Origin: an uncultured Kangiellaceae bacterium
Lineage (GTDB): Bacteria > Pseudomonadota > Gammaproteobacteria > Enterobacterales > Kangiellaceae
Assembly (NCBI GenBank): GCA_905479925.1
Contig: CAJQOL010000007.1
Span: 1 to 64,000 of the forward strand
Direction of reading: 5' to 3'
DNA length: 64,000 nucleotides
Shown: positions 28,380 through 36,646 of the stretch, one piece after another
Layout of the letters: each line of letters begins with the position of its first letter
Numbering within the stretch: position 1 is the first letter of the stretch
Notes under the pieces: generated by a model
What the model was told of the DNA's origin: nothing
What the model saw: only the letters and a program-made list of their open reading frames with translations
The model's database searches: none
Translations under genes and position numbers: made by a program

Positions 28380-29072
28380 ATGTCGACTTACAGAAATTTA
28401 TTCATCTATCTGTCAGCCCTATTCATTGCGACAGTCGCTGCTTTCTGGCCGGTTTATTTCGCTCGTTTAAGTGAGGTAAAAACCGCCATTCATGTTCATA
28501 CATTACTCGGTATACTCTGGCTGCTACTAATGATTGCTCAAGCCTATCTTATAAGACAGAAAAAAATTCAACAACATCGAACAATTGGGCGGATTAGCTA
28601 CTTTATCGTGCCGGCTTTCACCCTATCGAACCTCCTGCTTTTTCGTGACTTTGTCAATATGGACTCAGAGTTTGAGCGCATGTTTGGTGCTCAGATTACC
28701 TTTTACGATTTAACAGGATTATTACTATTTGTTGTCTTATTCACACTGGCGGTCACGAAATACAGAAGAAACATTAATATTCATTCAAGACTGATGGTTG
28801 CCTCTTTATCTTTCTTATTATTTCCCATAATCTCTCGCCTCTTTCTGTTCTATGCCAGTCTAGGTTTGGGCGTAACCGATATTCTTCTAACTGGTATATA
28901 TTCGACGGAATTACTTTATCTAGCGCTGGTTATTCATGATTGGCGCAATGGGAAAATTTATTTCGTTTACCCATTAGTTCTGGGATATGTAACCATTCAG
29001 CACATTGGCTTTTTATATTCGAAAGAATGGCAATGGTGGCATGAATTTATCACATGGTATGCATCAATCTAA
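28380..29072 (+). CDS. Seven-helix integral membrane protein of unknown function
   Basis: The 230-aa protein has about seven hydrophobic helices. Several His and Arg lie near membrane borders: AIHVHTLLGILW, KIQQHRTIGRISYF and NIHSRLMVAS. I do not recognise the family with confidence; the paired His suggest heme or metal binding, but this is speculation. The start follows AAGGAG. It is a single gene convergent with the YtoQ-like gene, with a 10-bp-stem hairpin between them. Confidence 0.75.
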   Translation: MSTYRNLFIYLSALFIATVAAFWPVYFARLSEVKTAIHVHTLLGILWLLLMIAQAYLIRQKKIQQHRTIGRISYFIVPAFTLSNLLLFRDFVNMDSEFERMFGAQITFYDLTGLLLFVVLFTLAVTKYRRNINIHSRLMVASLSFLLFPIISRLFLFYASLGLGVTDILLTGIYSTELLYLALVIHDWRNGKIYFVYPLVLGYVTIQHIGFLYSKEWQWWHEFITWYASI

Positions 29073-29136
29073 TCGACTCAAGCAGTTCATATTTCACCAA
29101 CTTTTCACTTGGCAGCAGTTTAAAACGAATGCAAGT

Positions 29137-29165
29137 ACCTAGCAGATTTAAAAGTTCTGCTAGGT
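29137..29165. terminator. Hairpin between convergent genes (terminator-like)
   Basis: A perfect 10-bp stem, ACCTAGCAGA with TCTGCTAGGT, has a 9-nt loop and lies midway between the convergent stops at 29072 and 29182. Neither side has a clear U tract, so it may be a weak bidirectional terminator or an mRNA-stabilising hairpin. Confidence 0.5.
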
Positions 29166-29181
29166 TATTAACTTTATCCAA

Positions 29182-29619
29182 CTAAGACTGGCTAGAAAGG
29201 TAGTTCAGTATTTCAACGACTTGCGCAGGAGAAGTAGCCCAAGCATGTGCCGCTGCATCCACCTCTTTTAAGGGGTGAATAATATCATCACTATGAAGCG
29301 TGATATAAGGCTTGCCTAGTGCGGAACAAATCCCGGCGTCAAATGCCGCGTTCCATTGTTTGTATTTGTCACCAAACCGAATGATAGCGATATCGCAGTT
29401 TTTGATGAGGGTTTTCGTTCGTATAGCATTAACTTTTGCTGACTTATGGTCACGCCAAAAATTTTTCTCTTCTTCACCAAGTAGATCGCCTGCAGCATCA
29501 CTGGCCTCATGATTCGTAACTGCGGAAGTGAACACGAAATCATTTCCCTTGCAGCCGTCAATAATACGTTGCCGCCAGTCGGTATGGATTTCACCGGATA
29601 GGTAAATATTTAAACTCAT
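29182..29619 (-). CDS. YtoQ family protein
   Basis: The 145-aa cytoplasmic protein has the YtoQ pattern: it starts LNIYLSGEIHTDWR and contains VTNHEASDAAGDLLG, DIAIIRFGDKYKQWNAAFDAG and AAHAWATSPAQVVEIL. The fold is related to nucleoside 2-deoxyribosyltransferases, but activity is unproven. The length is as expected. A good AAGGAAAC ribosome site precedes the ATG. It stands alone ahead of a series of small genes. Confidence 0.88.
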   Translation of the reverse strand: MSLNIYLSGEIHTDWRQRIIDGCKGNDFVFTSAVTNHEASDAAGDLLGEEEKNFWRDHKSAKVNAIRTKTLIKNCDIAIIRFGDKYKQWNAAFDAGICSALGKPYITLHSDDIIHPLKEVDAAAHAWATSPAQVVEILNYLSSQS

Positions 29620-29736
29620 GGGATAGTTTCCTTTTAATTGCCAATAGTCCTGTATTCACTCAACTAATGCACTGGCTTATTATCAATATTCGTTAAATAG
29701 TAGAAAATGCCGTTCAGTCGCTTAGAGTAGTTCCGA

Positions 29737-29931
29737 TTATATCCTCGATAATTGAGCTATCGCTAGCTTTCGACCACTTTCTCCTTTTTTATGAAATATA
29801 GCATGTTTATACTGTTCGATTTCTTCATTCAGCACTGCGCAGGATGGGCATTTAATAGCCCCTCCCCCGACGATAGAATAGAGCGCACCGTTACATTGAA
29901 AACATGTCTTTTCTTCCATTAAAGCATCCAT
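29737..29931 (-). CDS. Small zinc-ribbon protein
   Basis: The 64-aa protein has two Cys pairs (CFQC...CPSC) that should bind zinc, followed by a charged helix. There is no recognised family. The start may be the ATG at 29931 or one four codons later; neither has a strong ribosome site. It is the first of a set of short co-directional genes (29.7-31.9 kb) with zinc-ribbon or membrane features. Confidence 0.6.
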   Translation of the reverse strand: MDALMEEKTCFQCNGALYSIVGGGAIKCPSCAVLNEEIEQYKHAIFHKKGESGRKLAIAQLSRI

Positions 29932-30055
29932 TGTTTTTTTCTTACTAGAAGTGACACCTTAAAAATAGCAAGATATCAAAAATCACCTACAGAGCTCGTG
30001 CTCCACTACTTGAAAGGTTGAGCTTTTAGAGTTCTCAATATTGAACCTGGCACTT

Positions 30056-30352
30056 TTAAAAATCAGCATCGAAGTCACCATCTTTGCTCTTAAAAATACG
30101 CACCAGTAGTCGAAATAACCACAATACCATTTCAACGGGTAACTCTATAACTAATTCAAGCGTATCTAAAAGCCAGTGCCCTTCATCCCGTTGTCCCCGT
30201 TTTTTGCTCGGCCATATGAAGTACGCCTCGGTAAAGCACCCCAAACTACCGCAAAGCAATATCCAGTCAAATTCTGAACGAAAAAAATTCAAAGCTAGAA
30301 GCAGACCGGCAATAAAAATAGTGGTACTTGCTATTTCACGAAGTAAGTTCAT
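30056..30352 (-). CDS. Small membrane protein, hypothetical
   Basis: The 98-aa protein has two N-terminal membrane helices (TIFIAGLLLALNFF, WILLCGSLGCFTEAYFIW), a basic loop (SKKRGQR) and a third amphipathic or membrane segment (VEMVLWLFRLLVRIF) before an acidic tail. I do not recognise a family. Its composition looks like a real membrane protein rather than a shadow. The opposite-strand ORF at 30084 is rejected. Confidence 0.6.
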   Translation of the reverse strand: MNLLREIASTTIFIAGLLLALNFFRSEFDWILLCGSLGCFTEAYFIWPSKKRGQRDEGHWLLDTLELVIELPVEMVLWLFRLLVRIFKSKDGDFDADF

Positions 30353-30471
30353 ATCGACTCACAATATTTCTAAAAAGTTCTCGCTTCAAGAGCTAAAGAT
30401 ATTCACCAGCTAGACAACTATAGTCGCTTTACTTCTTATCAATGCGAATTTAGCTACTACAGATTCTATTA

Positions 30472-30837
30472 CTATGTAAATGGCGACTCCATGTTCATTT
30501 TCGAACCACACCAGTAACAGTTAGGTCGTTGCTTTTTTATTTTGTGACCACAATCACTGCATTGTCTAATTTGCGTCTTAGTAATTCTTCCGTCAGCTTT
30601 TCCGTCACGTAGATCAATGTCACTCATTAGCTTGACTAGCTCGGATTCAGTTACACCAAGTTTTTTAGAAAGAATCTCCCACATTGCTTGATTAGCCAAT
30701 ACCAATGTATCTAGCTGTGCCTGTACATTAGAAATCGCGTTGCCAGAAGTTATAGCAAGTTGCTTTGCATTTTCAGCTTTATGTTTAGTTTCTCTAATTT
30801 GAAAATTCTGGAAGACATCCCACATTGAATTTAACAC
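30472..30837 (-). CDS. Coiled-coil protein with C-terminal zinc ribbon
   Basis: In this 121-aa protein, residues ~15-75 are predicted helical or coiled coil (ETKHKAENAKQLAITSGNAI, AQLDTLVLANQAMWEIL). The C-terminus is a zinc ribbon with CSDCGHK and CYWCGSK. The GTG start at 30837 follows AGAGGAG by 8 nt. Function is unknown; the ribbon may bind nucleic acid or protein. It belongs to the same minus-strand series of small genes. Confidence 0.72.
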   Translation of the reverse strand: MLNSMWDVFQNFQIRETKHKAENAKQLAITSGNAISNVQAQLDTLVLANQAMWEILSKKLGVTESELVKLMSDIDLRDGKADGRITKTQIRQCSDCGHKIKKQRPNCYWCGSKMNMESPFT

Positions 30838-30927
30838 AAATTTCTCCTCTATAAATTATTTCTCGTTCCAATAGTTAATATGCGCTTGAAAATAGTAGTG
30901 CAATGGCCGGTCAGTTATTTGAAATTC

Positions 30928-31170
30928 CTAACCTAGAATAACGATTGCACTAATAACGGTGGCATAAAAGACTAACCCCAAAAGAGAAACATACGTTGAA
31001 TTATTGTTTGATCGACTTTTCTCGGCTCTAAATTCACCAAGGCTAAAGAAAGGAACATTTTTCTGTCCAAAAGTAGCGATGCGAAAAATAGCAGCGCCTG
31101 TAATATAGAAAATGAACTCTAGAAAAACCGCGATTAATGCGGGACTGATTAACTCTAGTAAAACACTCAT
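30928..31170 (-). CDS. Small two-helix membrane protein, hypothetical
   Basis: The 80-aa protein has one membrane helix near residues 8-32 (PALIAVFLEFIFYITGAAIF) and another at the C-terminus (YVSLLGLVFYATVISAIVIL). A polar loop lies between them. A good AAAGGAG precedes the ATG. No family is recognised. Confidence 0.65.
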   Translation of the reverse strand: MSVLLELISPALIAVFLEFIFYITGAAIFRIATFGQKNVPFFSLGEFRAEKSRSNNNSTYVSLLGLVFYATVISAIVILG

Positions 31171-31253
31171 TGATTATCTCCTTTCTAACAAAGCCAAACG
31201 ACTAAGTATATTGTTTATTCCAATTTATGCGACACGGTATTAGTCTCTAATAT

Positions 31254-31514
31254 CTACGGTAGAATTTGCGAATCCTCTTCTTCATGACATACCATTTCAA
31301 TATTATGGCCGTCTGGATCTCGGATAAAGAAGAACTTTACTCCTTTAAACTCAACCTCTTCAGTAATTGTAAGCCCTAATTGGACTATTTTCTTAGCAAG
31401 AGATTTAGCATCAGAAATTTCCAGTGCAACATGTGTATAGCCAGGATATTTAGTTGTGCCTTCCATCAACGCTTCAAGCAGTTTCGCGTTCTTTGCGTAT
31501 ACTGCCTTGACTTG
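31254..31514 (-). pseudogene. 5'-truncated glyoxalase/VOC-family gene remnant
   Basis: The open frame encodes only the second half of a glyoxalase I/VOC fold: LLEALMEGTTKYPGYTHVALEIS, then FFFIRDPDGHNIEMVCHEEE, which carries the C-terminal metal ligand. Normal members are ~125-130 aa and start with a first beta-alpha-beta module that is absent here. The frame is open back to a TAA at 31515-31517, and homologous coding (AKLLEAL) extends upstream of the tracked start at 31469. The preceding membrane gene ends inside this frame (31474), so a deletion probably joined the two. Confidence 0.65.
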
Positions 31515-31893
31515 TTAATCCCCAATGTTTATTTCCGAGCCTTAATACAATTAAACAAACGCTAAAATTGAGAGTTAAGATAATTACTAGCTCTTGAACT
31601 TCTATAATTGCATTCTCGGTTGGATAAGACAACATGCGAGAAATGAGAGGCAGTGACAATAACAATAAATAGTTAATTAACGATGCTATAAAAGAAGCAA
31701 CGAGCATACTTGAAAAAGATAACTTTTCTTTGAACTCTTTGAGTAATGAGACACCCATTGCTGACATTGCTACAACAAATAGATTCATCGAAGCGAAAGG
31801 ATCTCCCATAAGCCGCTGAAGTATGAAATGCGACAACATCCCCGCGAGATAAAATAAGGCATATAAAGATATAAATTTTAAAGCTTGCTTCAA
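31474..31893 (-). CDS. Hypothetical membrane protein, about four helices
   Basis: The 139-aa protein has four hydrophobic segments (FISLYALFYLAGMLSHFIL, NLFVVAMSAMGVSLL, MLVASFIASLINYLLLLSL, ELVIILTLNFSVCLIVL). The tracked start is a TTG. Its C-terminus (SIRKERETA) lies in sequence shared with the VOC remnant in another frame, so the present end may result from a deletion. No family is recognised. Confidence 0.55.
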   Translation of the reverse strand: MKQALKFISLYALFYLAGMLSHFILQRLMGDPFASMNLFVVAMSAMGVSLLKEFKEKLSFSSMLVASFIASLINYLLLLSLPLISRMLSYPTENAIIEVQELVIILTLNFSVCLIVLRLGNKHWGLTSQGSIRKERETA

Positions 31894-32307
31894 CAGTTTC
31901 TCTCGTAGGGTTAACAGCTGTTTATATGCAGTAAAGCAACCTAATCTGCCACTGCAAGCCCAGCTTTTCAGTTGTTTTTCGAATTAAATCAATACTATAC
32001 AGTCATCTAAGAGATTTTCAACGCTTGGATGTTTTAACACTTTTAGTTCATAAACATTCCTATACTGTTTTATAGATAACCCGATACTTTCAATTGCTTA
32101 CGCCAGAAATTGACGAGTTAAAAGCAACCTAAACTACCAGCCTTTGCAACCACCAGCCTATATAAGTACTGATACTCAACGCTATTCATCTAGGCAAACT
32201 TTTTGCTACAACTTGCCGTCTTATACCCTATAAAACCAAAAAATTTGCACAAAACCGGGGTCTATCGAAATACTTTGTCACATCTTTAACACCGAATTTC
32301 GGCTAAA

Positions 32308-32323
32308 AACTAATTAATTAGTT
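32308..32323. promoter_or_regulatory. BlaI operator 1 (AACTAATTAATTAGTT), upstream copy
   Basis: A perfect 16-bp palindrome of ACTAnnnnnnTAGT form lies in the 488-bp gap (31894-32381) upstream of blaI and overlaps the -35 box. The ACTA...TAGT halves resemble known BlaI/MecI operators. A second, less perfect copy lies 50 bp downstream. The rest of the gap shows no gene. Confidence 0.7.
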
Positions 32324-32351
32324 GATCAAGTTCGATAACGTGGGATATAGT
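32322..32351 (+). promoter_or_regulatory. Predicted sigma-70 promoter of blaI
   Basis: TTGATC (-35) and TATAGT (-10) are separated by 18 bp. The -35 overlaps operator 1, and operator 2 lies just after the expected start of transcription. This arrangement would let a bound BlaI dimer block the promoter. It is assigned from sequence only. Confidence 0.6.
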
Positions 32352-32357
32352 ATTTAA

Positions 32358-32373
32358 AACTAACGAATTAGTA
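32358..32373. promoter_or_regulatory. BlaI operator 2 (AACTAACGAATTAGTA), proximal copy
   Basis: This is an imperfect copy of operator 1, with the same ACTA and TAGT half-sites and spacing. It begins 24 bp before the blaI ATG. The two centres are 50 bp apart, about five helical turns, so two dimers could lie on the same DNA face. It implies autoregulation of blaI and the peptidase gene. Confidence 0.65.
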
Positions 32374-32381
32374 GGTAAAAC

Positions 32382-32762
32382 ATGGCTAGGAAAAAATCGA
32401 AACAACTCACTGATAGTGAGCAAAATATTATGGAAGTCCTGTGGAGAGAAGGCGAAGCCTCGGTTAGAACCATTGCTGACGAACTTTCTAAAGAAAAGCC
32501 AACCGCTTATACCACCGTACAAACCATGTGCAAAATACTAGCAGAGAAAGGCTACGCCGATTTTCATAAAGAAGGAAAAGCCTTTATTTATACCCCCAAA
32601 ATTTCTCAAAAAGATGCTCGCCAGGGCGCTTTAACCACCATGCTCAACCGTTTCTTTGGTGGGTCACCGGAAGTGCTCGCTCAACATCTTTTGCAGGAAA
32701 CGGACATTGATATGAAAGATATCGAAGCCTTACAAAAGAAAATCGACCAGATTGGCGAATAA
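32382..32762 (+). CDS. BlaI/MecI-family transcriptional repressor
   Basis: The 126-aa protein has a winged-helix domain (LTDSEQNIMEVLWREGEASVRTIADEL, PTAYTTVQTMCKILAEKGYA) and a C-terminal dimerisation helix region, the usual architecture and length. Such repressors are cleaved or released when the membrane M56 peptidase partner is activated. The gene lies 34 bp before that peptidase and downstream of two palindromes that fit its own binding site. No beta-lactamase gene is near, so its targets may be envelope stress rather than resistance genes. Confidence 0.93.
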   Translation: MARKKSKQLTDSEQNIMEVLWREGEASVRTIADELSKEKPTAYTTVQTMCKILAEKGYADFHKEGKAFIYTPKISQKDARQGALTTMLNRFFGGSPEVLAQHLLQETDIDMKDIEALQKKIDQIGE

Positions 32763-32796
32763 CGTTTAGAGCTGCTTATAAACCAGGACCAACAGC

Positions 32797-34356
32797 ATGA
32801 TTTCTGAATATACACTTTTTACCACTTTAGCTTTTCACCATCTGGTGATTGGTAGTGCGCTTATTCTTATTTTGTGGACGGCGGTAAAACTACTGAAGCT
32901 ATCAACCGAAATGCAAAGTTGGATTTGGATGACAGCGTTAATTCTTTCAACCCTTGCGCCTTTTACGTTGTTTGCGCCCAATACATCCAGCTCTTCACTA
33001 TCGACGATTAAGGCATCACCAACTGAGTCACCGATAGCGGCCCAAATGCCAAGTAATATGCCACAGGGAGAAGTGTCTGAACCTGGTAAAGCCGGAGACG
33101 ATCTTTGGCACCTACCAACCGAGATTGTATTTGAGTTAAGTAGTCTTATCGTGTTGTTTTGTTTGCTTTGGGTTTTAGGCAGTTTATGGCGAACAAAAAA
33201 TGTCATCGCAACCTTTATTAGAACCCGTCAATTGATCAATCAGCGACAACCTCTTGAGTCTAATCATGCGCTTTCGCGCACTAGTAATTACCCTGTTTGT
33301 ATTGCCGACTCCATTGGCTCACCAATGGTTGTTGGCTTAATAGCGCCCAAGATACTGATTCCGCAACAAATGATGCAGAAATTTAATACCGAACAATTGA
33401 AGCCAATCCTGTTACACGAACAAGCGCATATAAAACGCGGTGATATTTGGTTTGGTTTCTTTCAAGAGATTATTGCCATCGTTTTTTGGTGGAGTCCTGT
33501 CATTAGAATTCTTGATAGAAAAATACATTTACAACGGGAGTTGGCTTGCGACTTGAGAGCCGCAGATCAACTCAGCAACAAAAAACAATACGCTCAGTCG
33601 CTAATTGATTGCGCAAAATTAATGGTTACCGAAAATAGGAGCTTACTAGCTATGGGATTATTTAGTCAGAAAAAAGATCTAACCAAACGAATTAACTTGG
33701 TTATTAGTAACAACAGAAAAGTCACACCAAGTCTAGCTGCGGTATTAGCGGTTTGTGCTGGACTTTCCGTTACCACCGTTCAAGCAACACAATACCTGTC
33801 GCCAAAAATTAGTGTGACTCAAACGGAAAAAGATGCAAAACACTTTTCCTTGCTGCCTAAGCGAGACGGCTTACGATTAATTGAAGCAGTCGCGGCCAAC
33901 GACTTAGAGTCTATACGACAAATGCAAGCGGATGGTGTCGATATTGATACCCCAGCGGTTGGTGATGGAACCGCCATGATTATTGCCGTTAAAACCAATA
34001 ATCGACAAATGGTTCAAGGGCTTATCGATTTAGGTGCCGATGTCAATCAATCATCTCGCGGTGATGGTAACCCGTTGATTACGGCAGCAATGAAAAACAA
34101 TTTGGAATTAGCTCAACTGCTAATTGACAACGGCGCGGATGTGAATGGCATTGTGCCTGCTGATGAAACACCTCTGATTAATGCGACCCGTCGAGGATAC
34201 TTAGCGATGAGCGAACTACTTATTACTCAGGGCGCAGATGTGAACCTAGCGGTACAGACTGGTGCAAGTGATGGCAACGTTATTCGTACGCCGCTGAATA
34301 TGGCTCGCGGTGAAGACGTGATAGAGCTATTAAGAAACAACGGCGCCATCGAATAA
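32797..34356 (+). CDS. M56 (BlaR1/MecR1-type) membrane peptidase fused to ankyrin repeats
   Basis: The 519-aa protein has membrane helices near residues 12-32, 43-60 and 112-130. The M56 zinc peptidase domain carries LLHEQAHIKRGD (His207, Glu208, His211), with the likely third ligand Glu248 in QRELACDLRAAD. One more hydrophobic segment follows around 317-336 (SLAAVLAVCAGLSVTTVQA). From 360 to the end come about four ankyrin repeats (LIDLGADVN, LLIDNGADVN, LLITQGADVN). In BlaR1 this position is a penicillin-sensing domain outside the membrane; here ankyrin repeats replace it. It should cleave BlaI encoded just upstream; the signal is unknown. Confidence 0.88.
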   Translation: MISEYTLFTTLAFHHLVIGSALILILWTAVKLLKLSTEMQSWIWMTALILSTLAPFTLFAPNTSSSSLSTIKASPTESPIAAQMPSNMPQGEVSEPGKAGDDLWHLPTEIVFELSSLIVLFCLLWVLGSLWRTKNVIATFIRTRQLINQRQPLESNHALSRTSNYPVCIADSIGSPMVVGLIAPKILIPQQMMQKFNTEQLKPILLHEQAHIKRGDIWFGFFQEIIAIVFWWSPVIRILDRKIHLQRELACDLRAADQLSNKKQYAQSLIDCAKLMVTENRSLLAMGLFSQKKDLTKRINLVISNNRKVTPSLAAVLAVCAGLSVTTVQATQYLSPKISVTQTEKDAKHFSLLPKRDGLRLIEAVAANDLESIRQMQADGVDIDTPAVGDGTAMIIAVKTNNRQMVQGLIDLGADVNQSSRGDGNPLITAAMKNNLELAQLLIDNGADVNGIVPADETPLINATRRGYLAMSELLITQGADVNLAVQTGASDGNVIRTPLNMARGEDVIELLRNNGAIE

Positions 34357-34410
34357 GCAGCACTAGATAATAACAATAATGCTAACCATTGTTACCTCAA
34401 GGAGCAAACG

Positions 34411-35823
34411 ATGATATTTAACACACCGATATTTTTCTGGTTTTTCTGTATATTTATTTTGTTTTATGGATTTGTATTTCTAAAACAAAAACCTCGGGTC
34501 TACCTAATTTTAGTCGGTAGTTTAGTTTTCTACGGTGCTTGGAATTACAGTTTTATTCCTCTGTTAGTCGGAAGCGGAATCGCCGACTATTTTATCGCTC
34601 AGGCTATTGGTAATAGTAATAACCAAACCAGAAAGAAACGCTTAGTGACGCTTTCCTTAGCCATAAACCTTGGTTTATTAGGCATGTTTAAATATGCCGA
34701 CTTCGTGCTGGTATCGGTAGCGGACTTATTGTCAACTTTGGGTTATCAAGCTTCACTACCAACGCTTTCTTGGGTGCTTCCGGTTGGGATCTCCTTTTAT
34801 ACTTTTCAGAGTTTGAGTTACACCATTGACGTATATCGTGGTGATATGAAACCGAGAAAAGGATTGGTTGAATTTGTGGCCGCTTTGTCTTTCTTTCCGC
34901 AGCTAGTCGCTGGTCCGATTCTTAGGGCAAAGCAAATTTTGCCACAAATGCATGGGATTGCATTGCCTACTTGGGAGTCTGCAAAGCACGGTTTTTTACT
35001 GATTACTGTTGGTTTAATTAAGAAAACTGGTGCCGATATTTTAGCCATCCCTGCGGAAAAAGCCTTTGCAGCCCAAGAAGCGCTCAGCACATTAGAAGTG
35101 TGGACCGGTGTATTAGCTTTTGCCGGACAAATCTATGGTGACTTTTCTGGCTACACTGATATGGCGATTGGTATCGCATTACTATTGGGTTTTAAGATTC
35201 CGCTTAATTTTAGAGTACCCTACTTTGCATTATCACCGGTTGATTTTTGGCGGCGATGGCATATTTCACTTTCCAGCTGGCTGAAAGATTATCTATATAT
35301 TTCATTAGGCGGCAATCGTAACGGTCATAGAACACGAAATGTATTCATTACCATGTTGCTAGGTGGTTTGTGGCACGGCGCGGCGTGGACCTTTGTTGCC
35401 TGGGGTGCATTTCACGGAGCGATCATAACGGCTACTCATTACCTTGGCAGCTTGCCTTTGTTTCGCTCCTTCAATCAATCGAATAGTTTTGCAATAAAAA
35501 TCCTAAAATGGGCGATAACTTTCTATCTAGTTCTTATTGGCTGGGTATTCTTTAGAGCAACTGATATTCAAAGCGCTATGGAAATACTAACGACTATGCA
35601 TAGCTTTGGTAATCCCGCAGAACTAGGCCGACATGCCGTTGCATTTTTCATTTTGACAAGTGTTTGGGTGTTATTAGTTCATATCATGGATTTCTTTGTC
35701 ATTGAAGGCGCTGACAAACTAGAAAATAAACCGTGGCTATTTTGGCTATTAATCATTTTAGGTCAGGCAATCTGCTTATTTATAGGAGAACCCAGCAATG
35801 AGTTTATCTACTTCCAATTCTAA
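34411..35823 (+). CDS. MBOAT-family O-acyltransferase (AlgI-like)
   Basis: The 470-aa polytopic membrane enzyme has the AlgI/DltB-type signature WRRWHISLSSWLKDYLY and the catalytic His in GGLWHGAAWTFVAWGAFHG. Such proteins move acyl groups across the membrane onto polysaccharides or other envelope polymers. The start follows AAGGAG. The downstream SGNH gene overlaps by 26 nt, the usual partner arrangement (as with AlgJ/AlgX or DltD), so the two should form one acylation system. No alginate genes are nearby, so the acceptor polymer is unknown. Confidence 0.92.
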   Translation: MIFNTPIFFWFFCIFILFYGFVFLKQKPRVYLILVGSLVFYGAWNYSFIPLLVGSGIADYFIAQAIGNSNNQTRKKRLVTLSLAINLGLLGMFKYADFVLVSVADLLSTLGYQASLPTLSWVLPVGISFYTFQSLSYTIDVYRGDMKPRKGLVEFVAALSFFPQLVAGPILRAKQILPQMHGIALPTWESAKHGFLLITVGLIKKTGADILAIPAEKAFAAQEALSTLEVWTGVLAFAGQIYGDFSGYTDMAIGIALLLGFKIPLNFRVPYFALSPVDFWRRWHISLSSWLKDYLYISLGGNRNGHRTRNVFITMLLGGLWHGAAWTFVAWGAFHGAIITATHYLGSLPLFRSFNQSNSFAIKILKWAITFYLVLIGWVFFRATDIQSAMEILTTMHSFGNPAELGRHAVAFFILTSVWVLLVHIMDFFVIEGADKLENKPWLFWLLIILGQAICLFIGEPSNEFIYFQF

Positions 35824-36646
35824 TTTAAAAGAGGCCGAACCAATGCATACTCGAAAACAGTACGCAAAAATTATTTTTGCAATGTTTGCAGGCATGGCGG
35901 TCGCCATGTTAATTATTCGTGGTTTACTTGAACTACAAGGCGCCAATAAGCAAGGTATTTTAGGAAGGGTCGCCGAGGCACAATCCGCCCTCAATAAAAT
36001 TACTCAGGAACCGAACGAGCTAGTGATGTTCTATGGTTCTTCGATGACTCGCGCGGGATTCTCGCCACGTAAATTTGATAGAGAGCTTGCTGAACAAGGA
36101 AAGGCGATCACTTCATTTAATTTTGGTTTTGGTGGTCTTAATCCTTTCTATCAAGATTTGTTATCGCGTCGAATAGGCGAGCACTTTGTAAAAGAGGACC
36201 GCCGATTAAAGTTAGCATTAATTGAGTTTAATCCATTTCAGACAACGACTACTCGATGGCAACGCGCCAAATTTACCGTTGACTCTTTTCTTACAATGTT
36301 ATCAACCGATGAGGAGCTACTTGAAATTACTAAACAAGATCTAACCCGTGGCATTCGTTTGTTTAACATTAAATATATACGTGGTGATATCTCAGCGGAA
36401 ATGATTACCAGCTACTACGGCCAAGCCTTATTTCCAACACGGCCGCGTCAACAATTTGAAGATACCGAGAAATCCATGAAAAAGGACGTGAGCTTGGTAA
36501 GAAACTTGGTGAAAAATTTGAGCAGGAATACCCAGATTATAAAGGTGAAGAATGGTCATATGATTGGCAAGGTGGTGGGACCATACCCGAAGAACGTTCG
36601 GAGGAAACACTCAAACTATTTGAAGAGTATTACTCGGTTGTGTTGA
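35798..36646 (+). CDS. SGNH/DltD-like acyltransfer partner, N-terminal part (frameshifted)
   Basis: It starts inside the MBOAT gene after AGGAGAA. A membrane anchor (IIFAMFAGMAVAMLIIRGLL) is followed by the SGNH block with the nucleophile Ser in MFYGSSMTRAGFSPRKFD, then GFGGLNPFYQDLLSRR. The sense reading ends near base 36478. After that, ~55 codons of this frame are nonsense, while the overlapping frame encodes a plausible continuation that ends with the missing catalytic Asp-His pair. One base is missing in the A5 run (36479-36483); with A6 the protein would be 406 aa. Confidence 0.8.
   Translation: MSLSTSNSNLKEAEPMHTRKQYAKIIFAMFAGMAVAMLIIRGLLELQGANKQGILGRVAEAQSALNKITQEPNELVMFYGSSMTRAGFSPRKFDRELAEQGKAITSFNFGFGGLNPFYQDLLSRRIGEHFVKEDRRLKLALIEFNPFQTTTTRWQRAKFTVDSFLTMLSTDEELLEITKQDLTRGIRLFNIKYIRGDISAEMITSYYGQALFPTRPRQQFEDTEKSMKKDVSLVRNLVKNLSRNTQIIKVKNGHMIGKVVGPYPKNVRRKHSNYLKSITRLC

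Noticed and set aside
30084-30413. 109-aa plus-strand ORF
   Set aside because: Opposite to a better small membrane gene on the minus strand; low-complexity Ser/Lys/Arg composition.
36475-36490. Programmed -1 frameshift site in the SGNH gene
   Set aside because: The base before AAA-AAG is G, so it is not the full A-AAA-AAG slippery heptamer, and no strong stem was noticed after it; an indel is simpler. Kept only as an alternative.
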